Part shown: piece by piece, positions 7,129-15,132 of the stretch | Layout: each line of letters opens with the position of its first letter | Numbering within the stretch: position 1 is the stretch's first letter | Assembly: GCA_017480395.1 (NCBI GenBank) | Contig: JAFVAS010000235.1 | Coordinates: 1 to 15,446, forward strand | From: Oscillospiraceae bacterium | GTDB lineage: Bacteria > Bacillota > Clostridia > Oscillospirales > Oscillospiraceae | Direction of reading: 5' to 3' | DNA length: 15,446 nt | Translations under genes and position numbers: made by a program | Notes under the pieces: model-generated | The model's input: the letters and a program-made list of their open reading frames with translations, nothing else | Databases searched by the model: none | Told to the model about the DNA's origin: nothing

Positions 7129-8952
7129 TCATCCCTCGATGGCGGGGCGGCCGTTGGCCTTCCGCAGCGCGTTGAACTCGGCCAGGAGCTTGGCGTTTGC
7201 CTCCTCCTCAGCGCGGCGCTTCTCCGCAGAGAGCTTGGCGACCCGTGCGGCCTCCTTGGCGGCGGCGTCGGCCTGCTTCTTCAGCTCGGCCTGATAGGCC
7301 TCCTCGCCCTCCTCCAGGCGGATCTTCTCCTCGGCGGAGATGTAGGCTCTGCCCTCGGCGGCGGCCGCCGCCTTCTGGTCGGCCACGATGGCGATGTGGT
7401 CCAGCTTGCCGTACTTCTCCACCCCCATCATGGTGAAGGTCAGGAAGATGATCAGATAGCACAGGGTCTCGCCCCCGATGAACACCCAGGGCATCGCCCC
7501 GCGCAGGGCGGTGTTGGTCTGGAGGGTGGAGACGTCATAGTTCACGCCGGACAGCACGGCGTTCAGCACGCCGGTGGCCAGGCCGGTCATACCGGCCATG
7601 ATGGCGCCGTAGATGGTCATGGACAGGCCGTCGGTGCGCACGCCGTGGATGGCCTCCTGGTGGTCGAAGATGTCGGCCAGCAGGGCCAGGGACAGGTACA
7701 TGGCCGGGGTGGAGCCCAGGGCCTTGATGACGAAGGAGATCACGACGATGATGAAGTTGGTGGGGAACAGCATACCCAGCACGCCGCCGGCGGTGGCCAC
7801 CACCGCGCCGCACAGAATGGCCTTCCCCTTGCTGCCCAGCAGGTTGGCCAGGGGCAGGGAGATCACCATGCCCACGGCGGTGGGGACGGCACCGATGAAG
7901 GACAGGGTGCCCTGGAGCTGGCCGCCGTAGGCCACGGTGTAGTTGCCCAGGGAGTCGGCAAACATGGCGGTGCAGAAATAGTTCTGGGAGACGTTCTTGA
8001 TCATGCCGCCGAACTGGTACAGGAAGAAGAACACCATCATGATGATCCAGTATTTGTCCTTCAGGCAGATCTTCGCCTGCTCCCTGATGGGCAGGGCCTT
8101 CTTGGCCTCCCCGCTCTCCCCGGCGGCCATGGACTCCTCGGTGACCCGCTCCCGGGTGAAGAAGTACTCGATCAGCGCGCCGACCAGGGTGATGATGATC
8201 AGGGCGATGACAAAGACCTTCCAGTGGTTGTAGCTGGCCTGGGCGTCGTAGATGGCGGCCCCGGTCTCGTCCACATAGTACTGCACGACGCCGGCATCGT
8301 TGGTGACGGGGGTGCCCGTTCCGCTCATGTCGTAGACAAAGAGCAGATTCAGGAAGAAGGGCAGGATCATGCTGCTCAGGCCCATGGCCGCCAGCGCCGT
8401 GGCGTTGGAGATGGTGGCCAGCAGGCTGCGATCCTTGCTGTTCCGGGTGGAGAGGCTCACCAGCGCCGCGTGGGGGGTGTAGTACATGGGATAGGCGAAG
8501 GCGAACCACAGGTTGTAGCCGATGGCGATGCAGATCAGCGCCCCGGTGTGCCACTCGGTGCTCGTCGCGTTATAGGGCGAGAACACGAACAGGAACAGCA
8601 GCGCCACCAGGCTGATGGGCACGCTGACCAGCAGCAGCGGCCGGGCCTTGCCCGCCTTGGAGCGGTTGTTGTCCATAAGTCTGCCCACCAGGATGTTGCC
8701 GATCACCACAAAGATCACGGAGATCACAGGCAGCCAGGTGAAGAAGGCGCTGGCCCAGGTGTTGATGTGCAGCACATCGGACATGTATTTGTTGAAGTAG
8801 TTGGCCAGCACCGAGTTGGCCAGCAGCGCCAGAGTCGGGCCCACCAGATAGCCGATGGCCCCCTCCGGGATCAGGGTCACATTGTTCTTCCGGATCAGGC
8901 TGGGGGGCAGCTTGTCAAAAATGCTCCCCTGTTTTGGGGTTTTTTCGCTCAT
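7129..8952 (-). CDS. GPH-family (MelB/LacS-like) sugar:cation symporter with a charged C-terminal tail
   Basis: The 607-residue protein has about twelve membrane segments between residues 30 and 510. The family motifs are present: D-N-N-R-S-K-A-G-K-A-R-P at 94-105 after the second segment, and A-D-I-F-D-H-x-E-A-x-x-G-x-R-T-D-G at 426-442. Such proteins import sugars or glycosides with sodium or protons. There is an unusual loop at about 209-243 (G, T, D, Y rich, probably outside) and a charged Ala/Glu/Lys-rich helical tail from about 520 to 600 that looks like a coiled coil. This is not the IIA domain found on LacS. The start at 8952 is chosen over an in-frame Met at 9018 because AAGGAGG lies at 8960-8966, 7 bases upstream. 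It follows araA by 97 bases and is the last gene before the terminator. Likely cargo is lactose, another beta-galactoside or an arabinoside. Confidence 0.88.
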   Translation of the reverse strand: MSEKTPKQGSIFDKLPPSLIRKNNVTLIPEGAIGYLVGPTLALLANSVLANYFNKYMSDVLHINTWASAFFTWLPVISVIFVVIGNILVGRLMDNNRSKAGKARPLLLVSVPISLVALLFLFVFSPYNATSTEWHTGALICIAIGYNLWFAFAYPMYYTPHAALVSLSTRNSKDRSLLATISNATALAAMGLSSMILPFFLNLLFVYDMSGTGTPVTNDAGVVQYYVDETGAAIYDAQASYNHWKVFVIALIIITLVGALIEYFFTRERVTEESMAAGESGEAKKALPIREQAKICLKDKYWIIMMVFFFLYQFGGMIKNVSQNYFCTAMFADSLGNYTVAYGGQLQGTLSFIGAVPTAVGMVISLPLANLLGSKGKAILCGAVVATAGGVLGMLFPTNFIIVVISFVIKALGSTPAMYLSLALLADIFDHQEAIHGVRTDGLSMTIYGAIMAGMTGLATGVLNAVLSGVNYDVSTLQTNTALRGAMPWVFIGGETLCYLIIFLTFTMMGVEKYGKLDHIAIVADQKAAAAAEGRAYISAEEKIRLEEGEEAYQAELKKQADAAAKEAARVAKLSAEKRRAEEEANAKLLAEFNALRKANGRPAIEG

Positions 8953-9049
8953 TTGCGTTCCTCCTTTTTGCTCTCTCAAATCGTCAAGGCACCGGCTGAC
9001 GGGATGCGGCTTCCCCATATGTCACGCTTCCCCGTCCCGGGCGCGCCGA

Positions 9050-10516
9050 TCACTTCAGCTTCCAGATCAGATCTTTTACCAGCAGCTCCTCCTCCAGCTT
9101 CTCGGGGGTGGTGTCCGCGCCGATATGGACATACTCAATATCCATCATTCTGGCCCAGTCCCGCATCATGTCGGCGGTGACGTCGTAGGACAGAACCGTA
9201 TGATGGGCACCTCCGGCGGTGATCCAGCACTCCACGCCGGTGGTCAGATCGGGCAGCGCCCGCCACATGACCCGGGCCACGGGCAGGTTGGGCATGGGCA
9301 GGATGGGTTTCACCGCCTCAATATCCTGCACGATCAGGCGGAGCCGCCCGCCCATATCGATCAGGGAGACGACAATGCCCTTCCCGGCCTTGCCCTCAAA
9401 CACCACCCGGGCGGGATCCTTTTCGTTCATGCCGATGCCCAGGTGGTGGGTCTCAATGCGGGGCCTGTCGGCGGCCAGGCTGGGGCAGACCTCCAGCATG
9501 TGGGCGCCGAGGGAATACTCCTGCCCCTCCACCAGATGATAGGTGTAGTCCTCCATAAAGGCGCTGGCGCCGTTGCCGCCCTCGCCCATGGCCTTCAGAA
9601 TGGCGGTCATGGCGCTGACCTTCCAGTCGCCCTCGCCGCCGTAGCCATAGCCCTGGGCCATCAGATGCTGGGAGGCCAGGCCGGGCAGCTGCTCCATGCC
9701 GTAGAGGTCCTGGAAGGTGTTGCTGAACGCCTTGCACCCCTCCCGATCCATCATCCGCTTCATGGCGATCTCCTCCTTCGCCTGGTAGCGGATGGCGGCG
9801 ATGTTGTCGGTGGCGATGTCATAGCTGGCCTCGTATTCTGCCATCAGCGCGTCGATCTCCGCCTCGGTGACGGCGTCCATCTCCTTGACCAGGTCGCCCA
9901 CGGCCCAGGTGTTGACCTGCCAGCCCAGCTTGATCTGAACCTCCACCTTGTCGCCCTCGGTGACGGCCACCTCCCGCATGTTGTCGCCAAAGCGCATGAC
10001 CTTCATTTCCTTCGAGACGGCCACGCCGATGGCGGCGCGCATCCAGTCGGACAGGCGCTTCTGCACTTTTTCGTCCTTCCAGTACCCGGCGATCACCTTG
10101 CGGGGCAGCCGCAGCCGGGCCCCGATGAAGCCGTGCTCCCGGTCGCCGTGGGCAGCCTGGTTCAGGTTCATGAAGTCCATGTCGATCTCGTCCTTGGGGA
10201 TCTCCCGGTTATACTGGGTGGCCAGATGGCAGTAGGGCTTTTGCAGACTGACCAGGCCGTTGATCCACATTTTGGACGGGCTGAAGGTGTGGCACCAGGT
10301 GACGATGCCGGCGCACTCGGGGCAATAGTTGGCCTCCCGGATGGTCTCGGCGATCTGGGCATTGGACTGCGCCGTCACCTTGTAGACCAGCGGATAGGGC
10401 AGCACCTCGCTCAGCGCCGCCGCCATCTCGGCGCTGCGCTCCGCCACGGTGTCCAGCACCTCCTGACCATACAGGTCCTGACTGCCGACAATAAACCAGA
10501 ATTCACGTTTTTTCAT
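9050..10516 (-). CDS. araA: L-arabinose isomerase
   Basis: At 488 residues this is a full-length AraA, which converts L-arabinose to L-ribulose with a divalent metal such as Mn2+; many members also convert D-galactose to D-tagatose slowly. The N-terminus reads W-F-I-V-G-S-Q-D-L-Y-G, the classic AraA opening. The metal and catalytic ligands are visible: E295 in G-G-E-G-D-W-K, E322 in M-E-D-Y-T-Y-H, H339 in G-A-H-M-L-E-V-C-P, and H438/H439 in G-G-A-H-H-T. Ribosome binding site GGAGGG lies 6 bases before the ATG at 10516. It sits between lacZ and the sugar transporter on the same strand. No ribulokinase (araB) or ribulose-5-phosphate epimerase (araD) is in the window, so its product must be handled by genes elsewhere. 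Confidence 0.97.
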   Translation of the reverse strand: MKKREFWFIVGSQDLYGQEVLDTVAERSAEMAAALSEVLPYPLVYKVTAQSNAQIAETIREANYCPECAGIVTWCHTFSPSKMWINGLVSLQKPYCHLATQYNREIPKDEIDMDFMNLNQAAHGDREHGFIGARLRLPRKVIAGYWKDEKVQKRLSDWMRAAIGVAVSKEMKVMRFGDNMREVAVTEGDKVEVQIKLGWQVNTWAVGDLVKEMDAVTEAEIDALMAEYEASYDIATDNIAAIRYQAKEEIAMKRMMDREGCKAFSNTFQDLYGMEQLPGLASQHLMAQGYGYGGEGDWKVSAMTAILKAMGEGGNGASAFMEDYTYHLVEGQEYSLGAHMLEVCPSLAADRPRIETHHLGIGMNEKDPARVVFEGKAGKGIVVSLIDMGGRLRLIVQDIEAVKPILPMPNLPVARVMWRALPDLTTGVECWITAGGAHHTVLSYDVTADMMRDWARMMDIEYVHIGADTTPEKLEEELLVKDLIWKLK

Positions 10517-10563
10517 GTTGATCCCTCCAGATGCAAAAATGTAGTTCCTATTCCCTGTTTCCA

Positions 10564-10589
10564 GGTCAGATGCGTTTCCGCATCTGACC
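10564..10589 (-). other. Perfect intercistronic hairpin between lacZ and araA
   Basis: Arms GGTCAGATGCG (10564-10574) and CGCATCTGACC (10579-10589) are perfect 11-bp complements with a 4-base loop. It starts 14 bases after the lacZ stop on the minus strand. No T-run follows, so it is not an intrinsic terminator. It probably stabilises the lacZ 3' end or modulates araA. A partial third copy of one arm (GCATCTG on the minus strand, 10534-10528) abuts the araA ribosome binding site. Confidence 0.7.
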
Positions 10590-10603
10590 TCTGTTCACAT
10601 GGC

Positions 10604-13552
10604 TCATGCTTCCGTCTTCACCCGAATCAGGAATTTCAGCGTATAGTCCTGATTGGCACTGTATTGGAATTCCGGCATGATATTGGGGCCGCAGGCGCCG
10701 GTGCCGATGCCCTGCTGGAAGGCCTGGATGGTCACATAGGTGCCGGTGCGGACCTCGTCCTTGCGGTGCGCCATGGCGCACAGCGCCTTGTCCGTGTAGG
10801 GCTTGATGCCCAGCTCGAAGGGCCTGTCAACGGCCTCGAAGGTCACGGTGACGGCACCGTTGGAGACGCTGGCCACCGTGCAGTCCATGCGGTTGCCGCT
10901 CTCCTGGGGCCGGATGTTGGGCTCCGTCATGTCCGCCACCGTGCAGGTCACATCCTTGATGGGGAACTGATCCCTCATGTCGTTGTAGGACTCGCCGCAG
11001 CGGCCCACATAGCGCACCGCGTCAAAGACGGAGTCCAGCCGAAAGCTCTTGCCGAACCGGGGGATGATGCCCCTGCCGGAGTGGGGATGCAGGACGCTGG
11101 TGACCAGGATGCCGCCCTCCACGCCCTCATAGGTGTCGGTTACGGTGTATTTTCCCTTCTTGTTGGTCACCCGGGTGACCACGCGGCAGCCGTTGGCGGT
11201 GTTTTCCGTGGAGATCACCTGCTCGGTCTGCTCCTGGTAGGGCTGCATGACCTTGCGGAAGAACATGTCGGTATCGTTATCGGTGCCGGCGCGGTAGAGC
11301 AGGGTGCCCTGCTCGGCGGTGGTCATCACCGTCTGGCCACCCGCCTTGCAGACGAACGTCCCATCCACCACCTCGGCCCCCTCGGGCAGCGCCCGGGTGG
11401 CGGGGGCCGGCTGCACCTGCCGCGCCAGGACGATCTGTTCCTCGGCGACCACCTGGCCCGTTTTGGTATCAGTCGTCACGATGGTGACGATCCGGGTGCC
11501 GTCCACCGCAGCGCCGGGAGCGACCTGAATCGTCGCCTTCTCCAGCGGCTTCACGTCGGGGTTCACCGTCACGCTGCTGCCGTCGTTCCAGCGGAATTCC
11601 AGCCGGTAGCGCTCGCCCGCGGAAAAGGCGGTGGTGTTGAAAACCTCAAACGCATCCCCGGAAACATGGGAAACCCGGATGGGGCGGTAGATGAACTTCA
11701 TGATCTTTGCGCCGGCGGAGGGGGTGCGGTCGGGATAGAAGAGACCGTCCACGCAGAAGTTGCCGTCATGCTCCCACTCCCCGTGGTCGCCGCCGTAAGT
11801 GTAGTTGCCGTCCTCGTGGAGGACGGCGTGATCCACCATCTCCCAGACGCAGCCGCCCATCAGACTGTCATAGCGGTAGATCTCCTGCCAGTAGGCCTCG
11901 GTATTGCCCGGGCCAACGCCCATGGCGTGGGCGTACTCGCACATGAAGTAGGGCCGGTCGTTGAGCCGCTTCTGCTTGCGGCACTTCTCCCCCACGTCGT
12001 GCACCATCTGCACGCTGGGGTACATCTCGCTGCCCACGTCGTATGCCTCCCGCTTGCAGTGGACGGCGCTCTCATAGTGCACGGGCAGGTCGGAGTGGGC
12101 CTTCAGATAGTCATACATGGCGTCGGTATTGTGGAAGCCGCCGGCCTCGTTGCCCAGACTCCACATGACGATGGCGGTGTTGCCGTGGATCTTGTCCCGC
12201 TGATACAGCCGGGTGATGCGATCCAAATAGTGCTTCTGCCATTTGGGGTCGTGGCTGATGGTGTTGTAGGTGGGGGGAATCTGATGGGACCAGGTGCCGT
12301 GGGTCTCCAGATCGTTCTCGTCCACGATGTAGACGCCCAGCTCGTCCGCCAGCTCCAGCCGCAGCGGATCGGGCGGATAGTGGGAGGTGCGGATCATATC
12401 GATGTTGAACGCCTTGCAGAGCAGCACATCCCGCTCGATCTCCTCCGGCGTCATGGTGTAACCGTTGATGGGGCTGGTGTCGTGGTGGTTGACGCCCTTG
12501 AACTTGATCTTTCTGCCGTTGAGCAGGAACACATCGCCGTCGATGGTGACGGTGCGGAAGCCGATTTTCTCCTTCACGCAGCCGGAGGCGGTCTCGTAAT
12601 AGATGTTGTAGCGCACCGGAGCCTCGGCGTTCCACTCGGTGACAGCCAGATCGGAGAAGGTGACCTCCGCCGTCCTGTCCTTTGTTGCCACCGTGGCGGT
12701 TCTGGAGACGCCGGGGCCCTCCAGGGTGAAGGTGATCTCGGTGTCGGCCAGCGCTTCGGCCTTCAGGGTCAGAGCGTAGGTGTCGCCGGTCTTTTTCGTC
12801 CTGGCGTCGATGTCCCAGAGATCGGTGGGCTCGCTGACCCGCAGCAGCACATCCCGGAAGATGCCGTTGTTCTGGAACATGTCCTGCCGTTCCAGATAGC
12901 TGCCGTTGCACCAGCGGTGCACGACCACCACCAGCTCATTCTCCCCCGCCGTCAGCTTGCCGGACAGGTCAAACTCGGCGGTATTATGGGCCCCCTCGGA
13001 GTAGCCGACAAAGCTGCCGTTCAGGTACAGATCCATGCAGCTGGCCACGCCCAGGAAGGAGATGACGTAATGTTTCGACGGATCGTCAATCTCCAACGTG
13101 CGGCGATAGACACCCACGAAGTTATACTCCTCGCCGGGGTCTTTCCAGCGGGGACTGATCTTCTGATCCACCCCCATCCAGGTGAACACCCTGCCCACCT
13201 TCTCCGTCGTCGGGATCACAGGCGGCTTAAAGGGGAACTGATAACGGATGTTGACATAGAAGGGGCGGTCATAGCCCCGGAACTGCCAGCAGGAGGGCAC
13301 GTCGATCCTGTCAAAGCTGACCGCGTCCGTGTCCAGCTCCGCGGGCAGCTCGGCGGGCCTGGGATAGAATTTGAAATCCCAGTCGCCGTTGAGGCACCTC
13401 ACTTTGGAGGAGCCATAGCGCTTCTCCTTGGGCGCCGCCGCGTCCGCGCCGGATCTGTCGGGATAGGGGATGAAATAGCTGCGGGCGGGCAGCTTGTTCA
13501 CCTCGAAAATGTCAAACGAATGATAGTTGCTGGTGTTGATCTGGTACTTCAT
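10604..13552 (-). CDS. lacZ: Beta-galactosidase, glycoside hydrolase family 2 (LacZ type)
   Basis: The 982-residue protein is close to the 1,024 of the E. coli enzyme. Domains run in GH2 order: sugar-binding jelly roll (about 45-240), immunoglobulin-like domain (240-340), catalytic barrel (340-620) and C-terminal beta domains. The acid/base is E469 in W-S-L-G-N-E, and the nucleophile is E539 in M-C-E-Y-A-H-A-M-G. The signature R-T-S-H-Y-P-P-D-P lies at 388-396 and D-E-N-D-L-E-T-H-G at 411-419. It cleaves terminal beta-galactose from lactose or similar; some GH2 members also take arabinopyranosides. No signal peptide, so it is cytoplasmic. The start at 13552 is chosen over a Met 24 codons upstream because GGGAGG sits 7 bases before it. 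It begins the operon with araA and the transporter. The 153 bases upstream (13553-13705) hold no convincing promoter: only a poor TTCGGC-N17-TAATAG pair is seen. Confidence 0.96.
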   Translation of the reverse strand: MKYQINTSNYHSFDIFEVNKLPARSYFIPYPDRSGADAAAPKEKRYGSSKVRCLNGDWDFKFYPRPAELPAELDTDAVSFDRIDVPSCWQFRGYDRPFYVNIRYQFPFKPPVIPTTEKVGRVFTWMGVDQKISPRWKDPGEEYNFVGVYRRTLEIDDPSKHYVISFLGVASCMDLYLNGSFVGYSEGAHNTAEFDLSGKLTAGENELVVVVHRWCNGSYLERQDMFQNNGIFRDVLLRVSEPTDLWDIDARTKKTGDTYALTLKAEALADTEITFTLEGPGVSRTATVATKDRTAEVTFSDLAVTEWNAEAPVRYNIYYETASGCVKEKIGFRTVTIDGDVFLLNGRKIKFKGVNHHDTSPINGYTMTPEEIERDVLLCKAFNIDMIRTSHYPPDPLRLELADELGVYIVDENDLETHGTWSHQIPPTYNTISHDPKWQKHYLDRITRLYQRDKIHGNTAIVMWSLGNEAGGFHNTDAMYDYLKAHSDLPVHYESAVHCKREAYDVGSEMYPSVQMVHDVGEKCRKQKRLNDRPYFMCEYAHAMGVGPGNTEAYWQEIYRYDSLMGGCVWEMVDHAVLHEDGNYTYGGDHGEWEHDGNFCVDGLFYPDRTPSAGAKIMKFIYRPIRVSHVSGDAFEVFNTTAFSAGERYRLEFRWNDGSSVTVNPDVKPLEKATIQVAPGAAVDGTRIVTIVTTDTKTGQVVAEEQIVLARQVQPAPATRALPEGAEVVDGTFVCKAGGQTVMTTAEQGTLLYRAGTDNDTDMFFRKVMQPYQEQTEQVISTENTANGCRVVTRVTNKKGKYTVTDTYEGVEGGILVTSVLHPHSGRGIIPRFGKSFRLDSVFDAVRYVGRCGESYNDMRDQFPIKDVTCTVADMTEPNIRPQESGNRMDCTVASVSNGAVTVTFEAVDRPFELGIKPYTDKALCAMAHRKDEVRTGTYVTIQAFQQGIGTGACGPNIMPEFQYSANQDYTLKFLIRVKTEA

Positions 13553-13705
13553 TGTATCGCCTCCCGATTCTGCTATTATTTTCTTGTCATTTTTGGCCGA
13601 AGCCGCGGGACGGATCGCACGCAAGGCCGATGGCGGCCGCTGCGCAGGCCCCGATGTCCGAACCGGAGAATCCTCAGCGCGCAGATGCGCCGTCCTGCCC
13701 GCTCC

Positions 13706-15127
13706 TCATGGCTCCAGGGGTAAAATCAAAGTGCCGTATACCGACCAGAAATAGTCCGTCCGATAGGCGGACAGGGCGTCCGGCGGCACATAGACCCGGG
13801 CCGACGTCCCGTCCAGCAGACCCTGTCCCACCCGGCAGGCGGAGGGGGTGTCCTGCTCCATCACGATCCGTTCCAGCGCCGCGCAGGGAGCAAAGGCCCC
13901 GTCGGCAATGCTGCGGATATTCTGTTGGATCGCCACTTCCCTCAGCCGCTGGGCCTCGGAAAACGCCCCGGCGCCGATTGCGGTCACCCCTTGGCCGTCC
14001 CAGGCGGTGGGAACCAGCAGCACTTCCCGGTCCAGCCCCTGCGCGGTGAGGCCGGTAATGGTCAGCGCACCGTCCCGGGCCTCATAGGTAAAGCAGTCGC
14101 CGTCCCGGTTGTCCCCGGCCCCCAGCGCCGCCTCCGCCATGTCCGGCATCTCCGGCAGCGCGAGCTCTGTGGGACTGCTGTCCCCCAGCATGGCCTTCAC
14201 CGCCCGGATCAGCGCCCGGGTATACACCGTCTTTCCGCTGGAATTGGGGTGGAAGTTGGTGTCGTAAAACCACCCCGGCGCTAAAATGAAGTCCCGCGGA
14301 TTCCCTGCCAGCGGAATGCCCAGGGTCTCCTGCAAGGCGGCGTAAAAGGCGTCGATCTCCTCCGCCGTCCCCTCCACCGCCGCGGCGTTCATCGGGCAGA
14401 GGCCATACCAGAGGACGGCCCCCCGCGCCGCAACCGTGCGGGCGTAATCCCGTACCCGCCGGGCGAACTCCTCCGTCACCATATCTGGATCAAAGCGAAT
14501 GGGGGTGTTGGCGTCGTACCCGCCGGGCATCTCGTTCCGGGCGCACAGGGCAGAGACCACATCCCCCCGCTCGTTGAAGGAGTCCCTGCGGTACACGCCC
14601 TGGGGCTGCGGGGGCCGCCCCTGGAGATAATAGGCAAATTTCTGTCCCGCAAACGCCGGGAACTCCCCCGCCAGCTGCGCCAGCTGATCCCTCGGCAGAC
14701 TGGAGAGCAGACGGAACGCTCCGTCCAGCCCCTGCCACATCACCGCCGGGTCAAACCAGTCGGACAGGGTCTGCCTCTGCTGCTCCGGGATGAGGATCAC
14801 AATGTCCCCCTCCCGGATATAGGGCTCCGAAAGATCCATCATCACCATGGTTCCCAGCGCGGCATACATCCCGAAGTTTACCACGGTATAGTCCCCCAGC
14901 TCCCGCTCCATCAGGAGGCTGTCCGCACCGAAGGCCACGCCGCTGCCCCCCACCAGCACAATGCGGGGGCCGGGGGTGTTCTCCAGCAGCTCCACCTTGT
15001 ATTTCAGCTCGCCCATAAAGGTGTCCTCATACTGGGCGGGCAGGCCAAACCCCCACGCCAGCAGAACTGCGGGCATGGACAGGAGCAGCGCTAGCGTAAT
15101 ACAGATGATGGCGACTCGTTTTTTCAT
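13706..15127 (-). CDS. Secreted SGNH/AlgX-DltD-like protein with C-terminal BspA-type leucine-rich repeats
   Basis: A 473-residue protein. Residues 1-26 form a signal peptide or membrane anchor (M-K-K-R, then a hydrophobic core), so it acts outside the membrane. Residues 56-310 form an SGNH-like domain: V-L-V-G-G-S-G-V-A-F-G places the nucleophile at S62, and F-Y-D-T-N-F-H-P-N-S-S-G supplies D289 and H293. From about 345 to 473 comes a BspA/LRR_5-type domain, seen as V-T-A-I-G-A-G-A-F, two repeats with A-F-x-x-C-A-A-L-E-R-I-V, and the closing V-Y-V-P-P-D-A-L-S-A-Y pattern. The start is 5 bases after the MBOAT stop, with no clear ribosome binding site, suggesting translational coupling. The pair resembles AlgI/AlgX-type O-acetylation systems, in which the SGNH partner transfers acyl groups to an exported polysaccharide. 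The target polymer is unknown. Confidence 0.82.
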   Translation of the reverse strand: MKKRVAIICITLALLLSMPAVLLAWGFGLPAQYEDTFMGELKYKVELLENTPGPRIVLVGGSGVAFGADSLLMERELGDYTVVNFGMYAALGTMVMMDLSEPYIREGDIVILIPEQQRQTLSDWFDPAVMWQGLDGAFRLLSSLPRDQLAQLAGEFPAFAGQKFAYYLQGRPPQPQGVYRRDSFNERGDVVSALCARNEMPGGYDANTPIRFDPDMVTEEFARRVRDYARTVAARGAVLWYGLCPMNAAAVEGTAEEIDAFYAALQETLGIPLAGNPRDFILAPGWFYDTNFHPNSSGKTVYTRALIRAVKAMLGDSSPTELALPEMPDMAEAALGAGDNRDGDCFTYEARDGALTITGLTAQGLDREVLLVPTAWDGQGVTAIGAGAFSEAQRLREVAIQQNIRSIADGAFAPCAALERIVMEQDTPSACRVGQGLLDGTSARVYVPPDALSAYRTDYFWSVYGTLILPLEP

Positions 15128-15132
15128 AGGTG

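Noticed and set aside
8953..9018. Longer start for the GPH transporter at 9018
   Set aside because: The 22 extra residues have no ribosome binding site and are not hydrophobic or family-like; AAGGAGG is correctly placed for the start at 8952.
13553..13624. Longer start for lacZ at 13624
   Set aside because: The extra 24 residues are unlike GH2 N-termini, and a good GGGAGG site precedes the ATG at 13552.
13553..13705. Promoter or catabolite-repression (cre) site upstream of lacZ
   Set aside because: Only a poor -35/-10 pair and a 5-bp hairpin were seen, and no cre-like dyad. The operon may be read from further upstream or use an activator-dependent promoter.
8855..13723. A 1,622-codon open frame on the plus strand across lacZ and araA
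   Set aside because: Same effect: it is the antisense of well-recognised lacZ and araA, with low-complexity Gly/Val/His/Leu content and no start-site signal.
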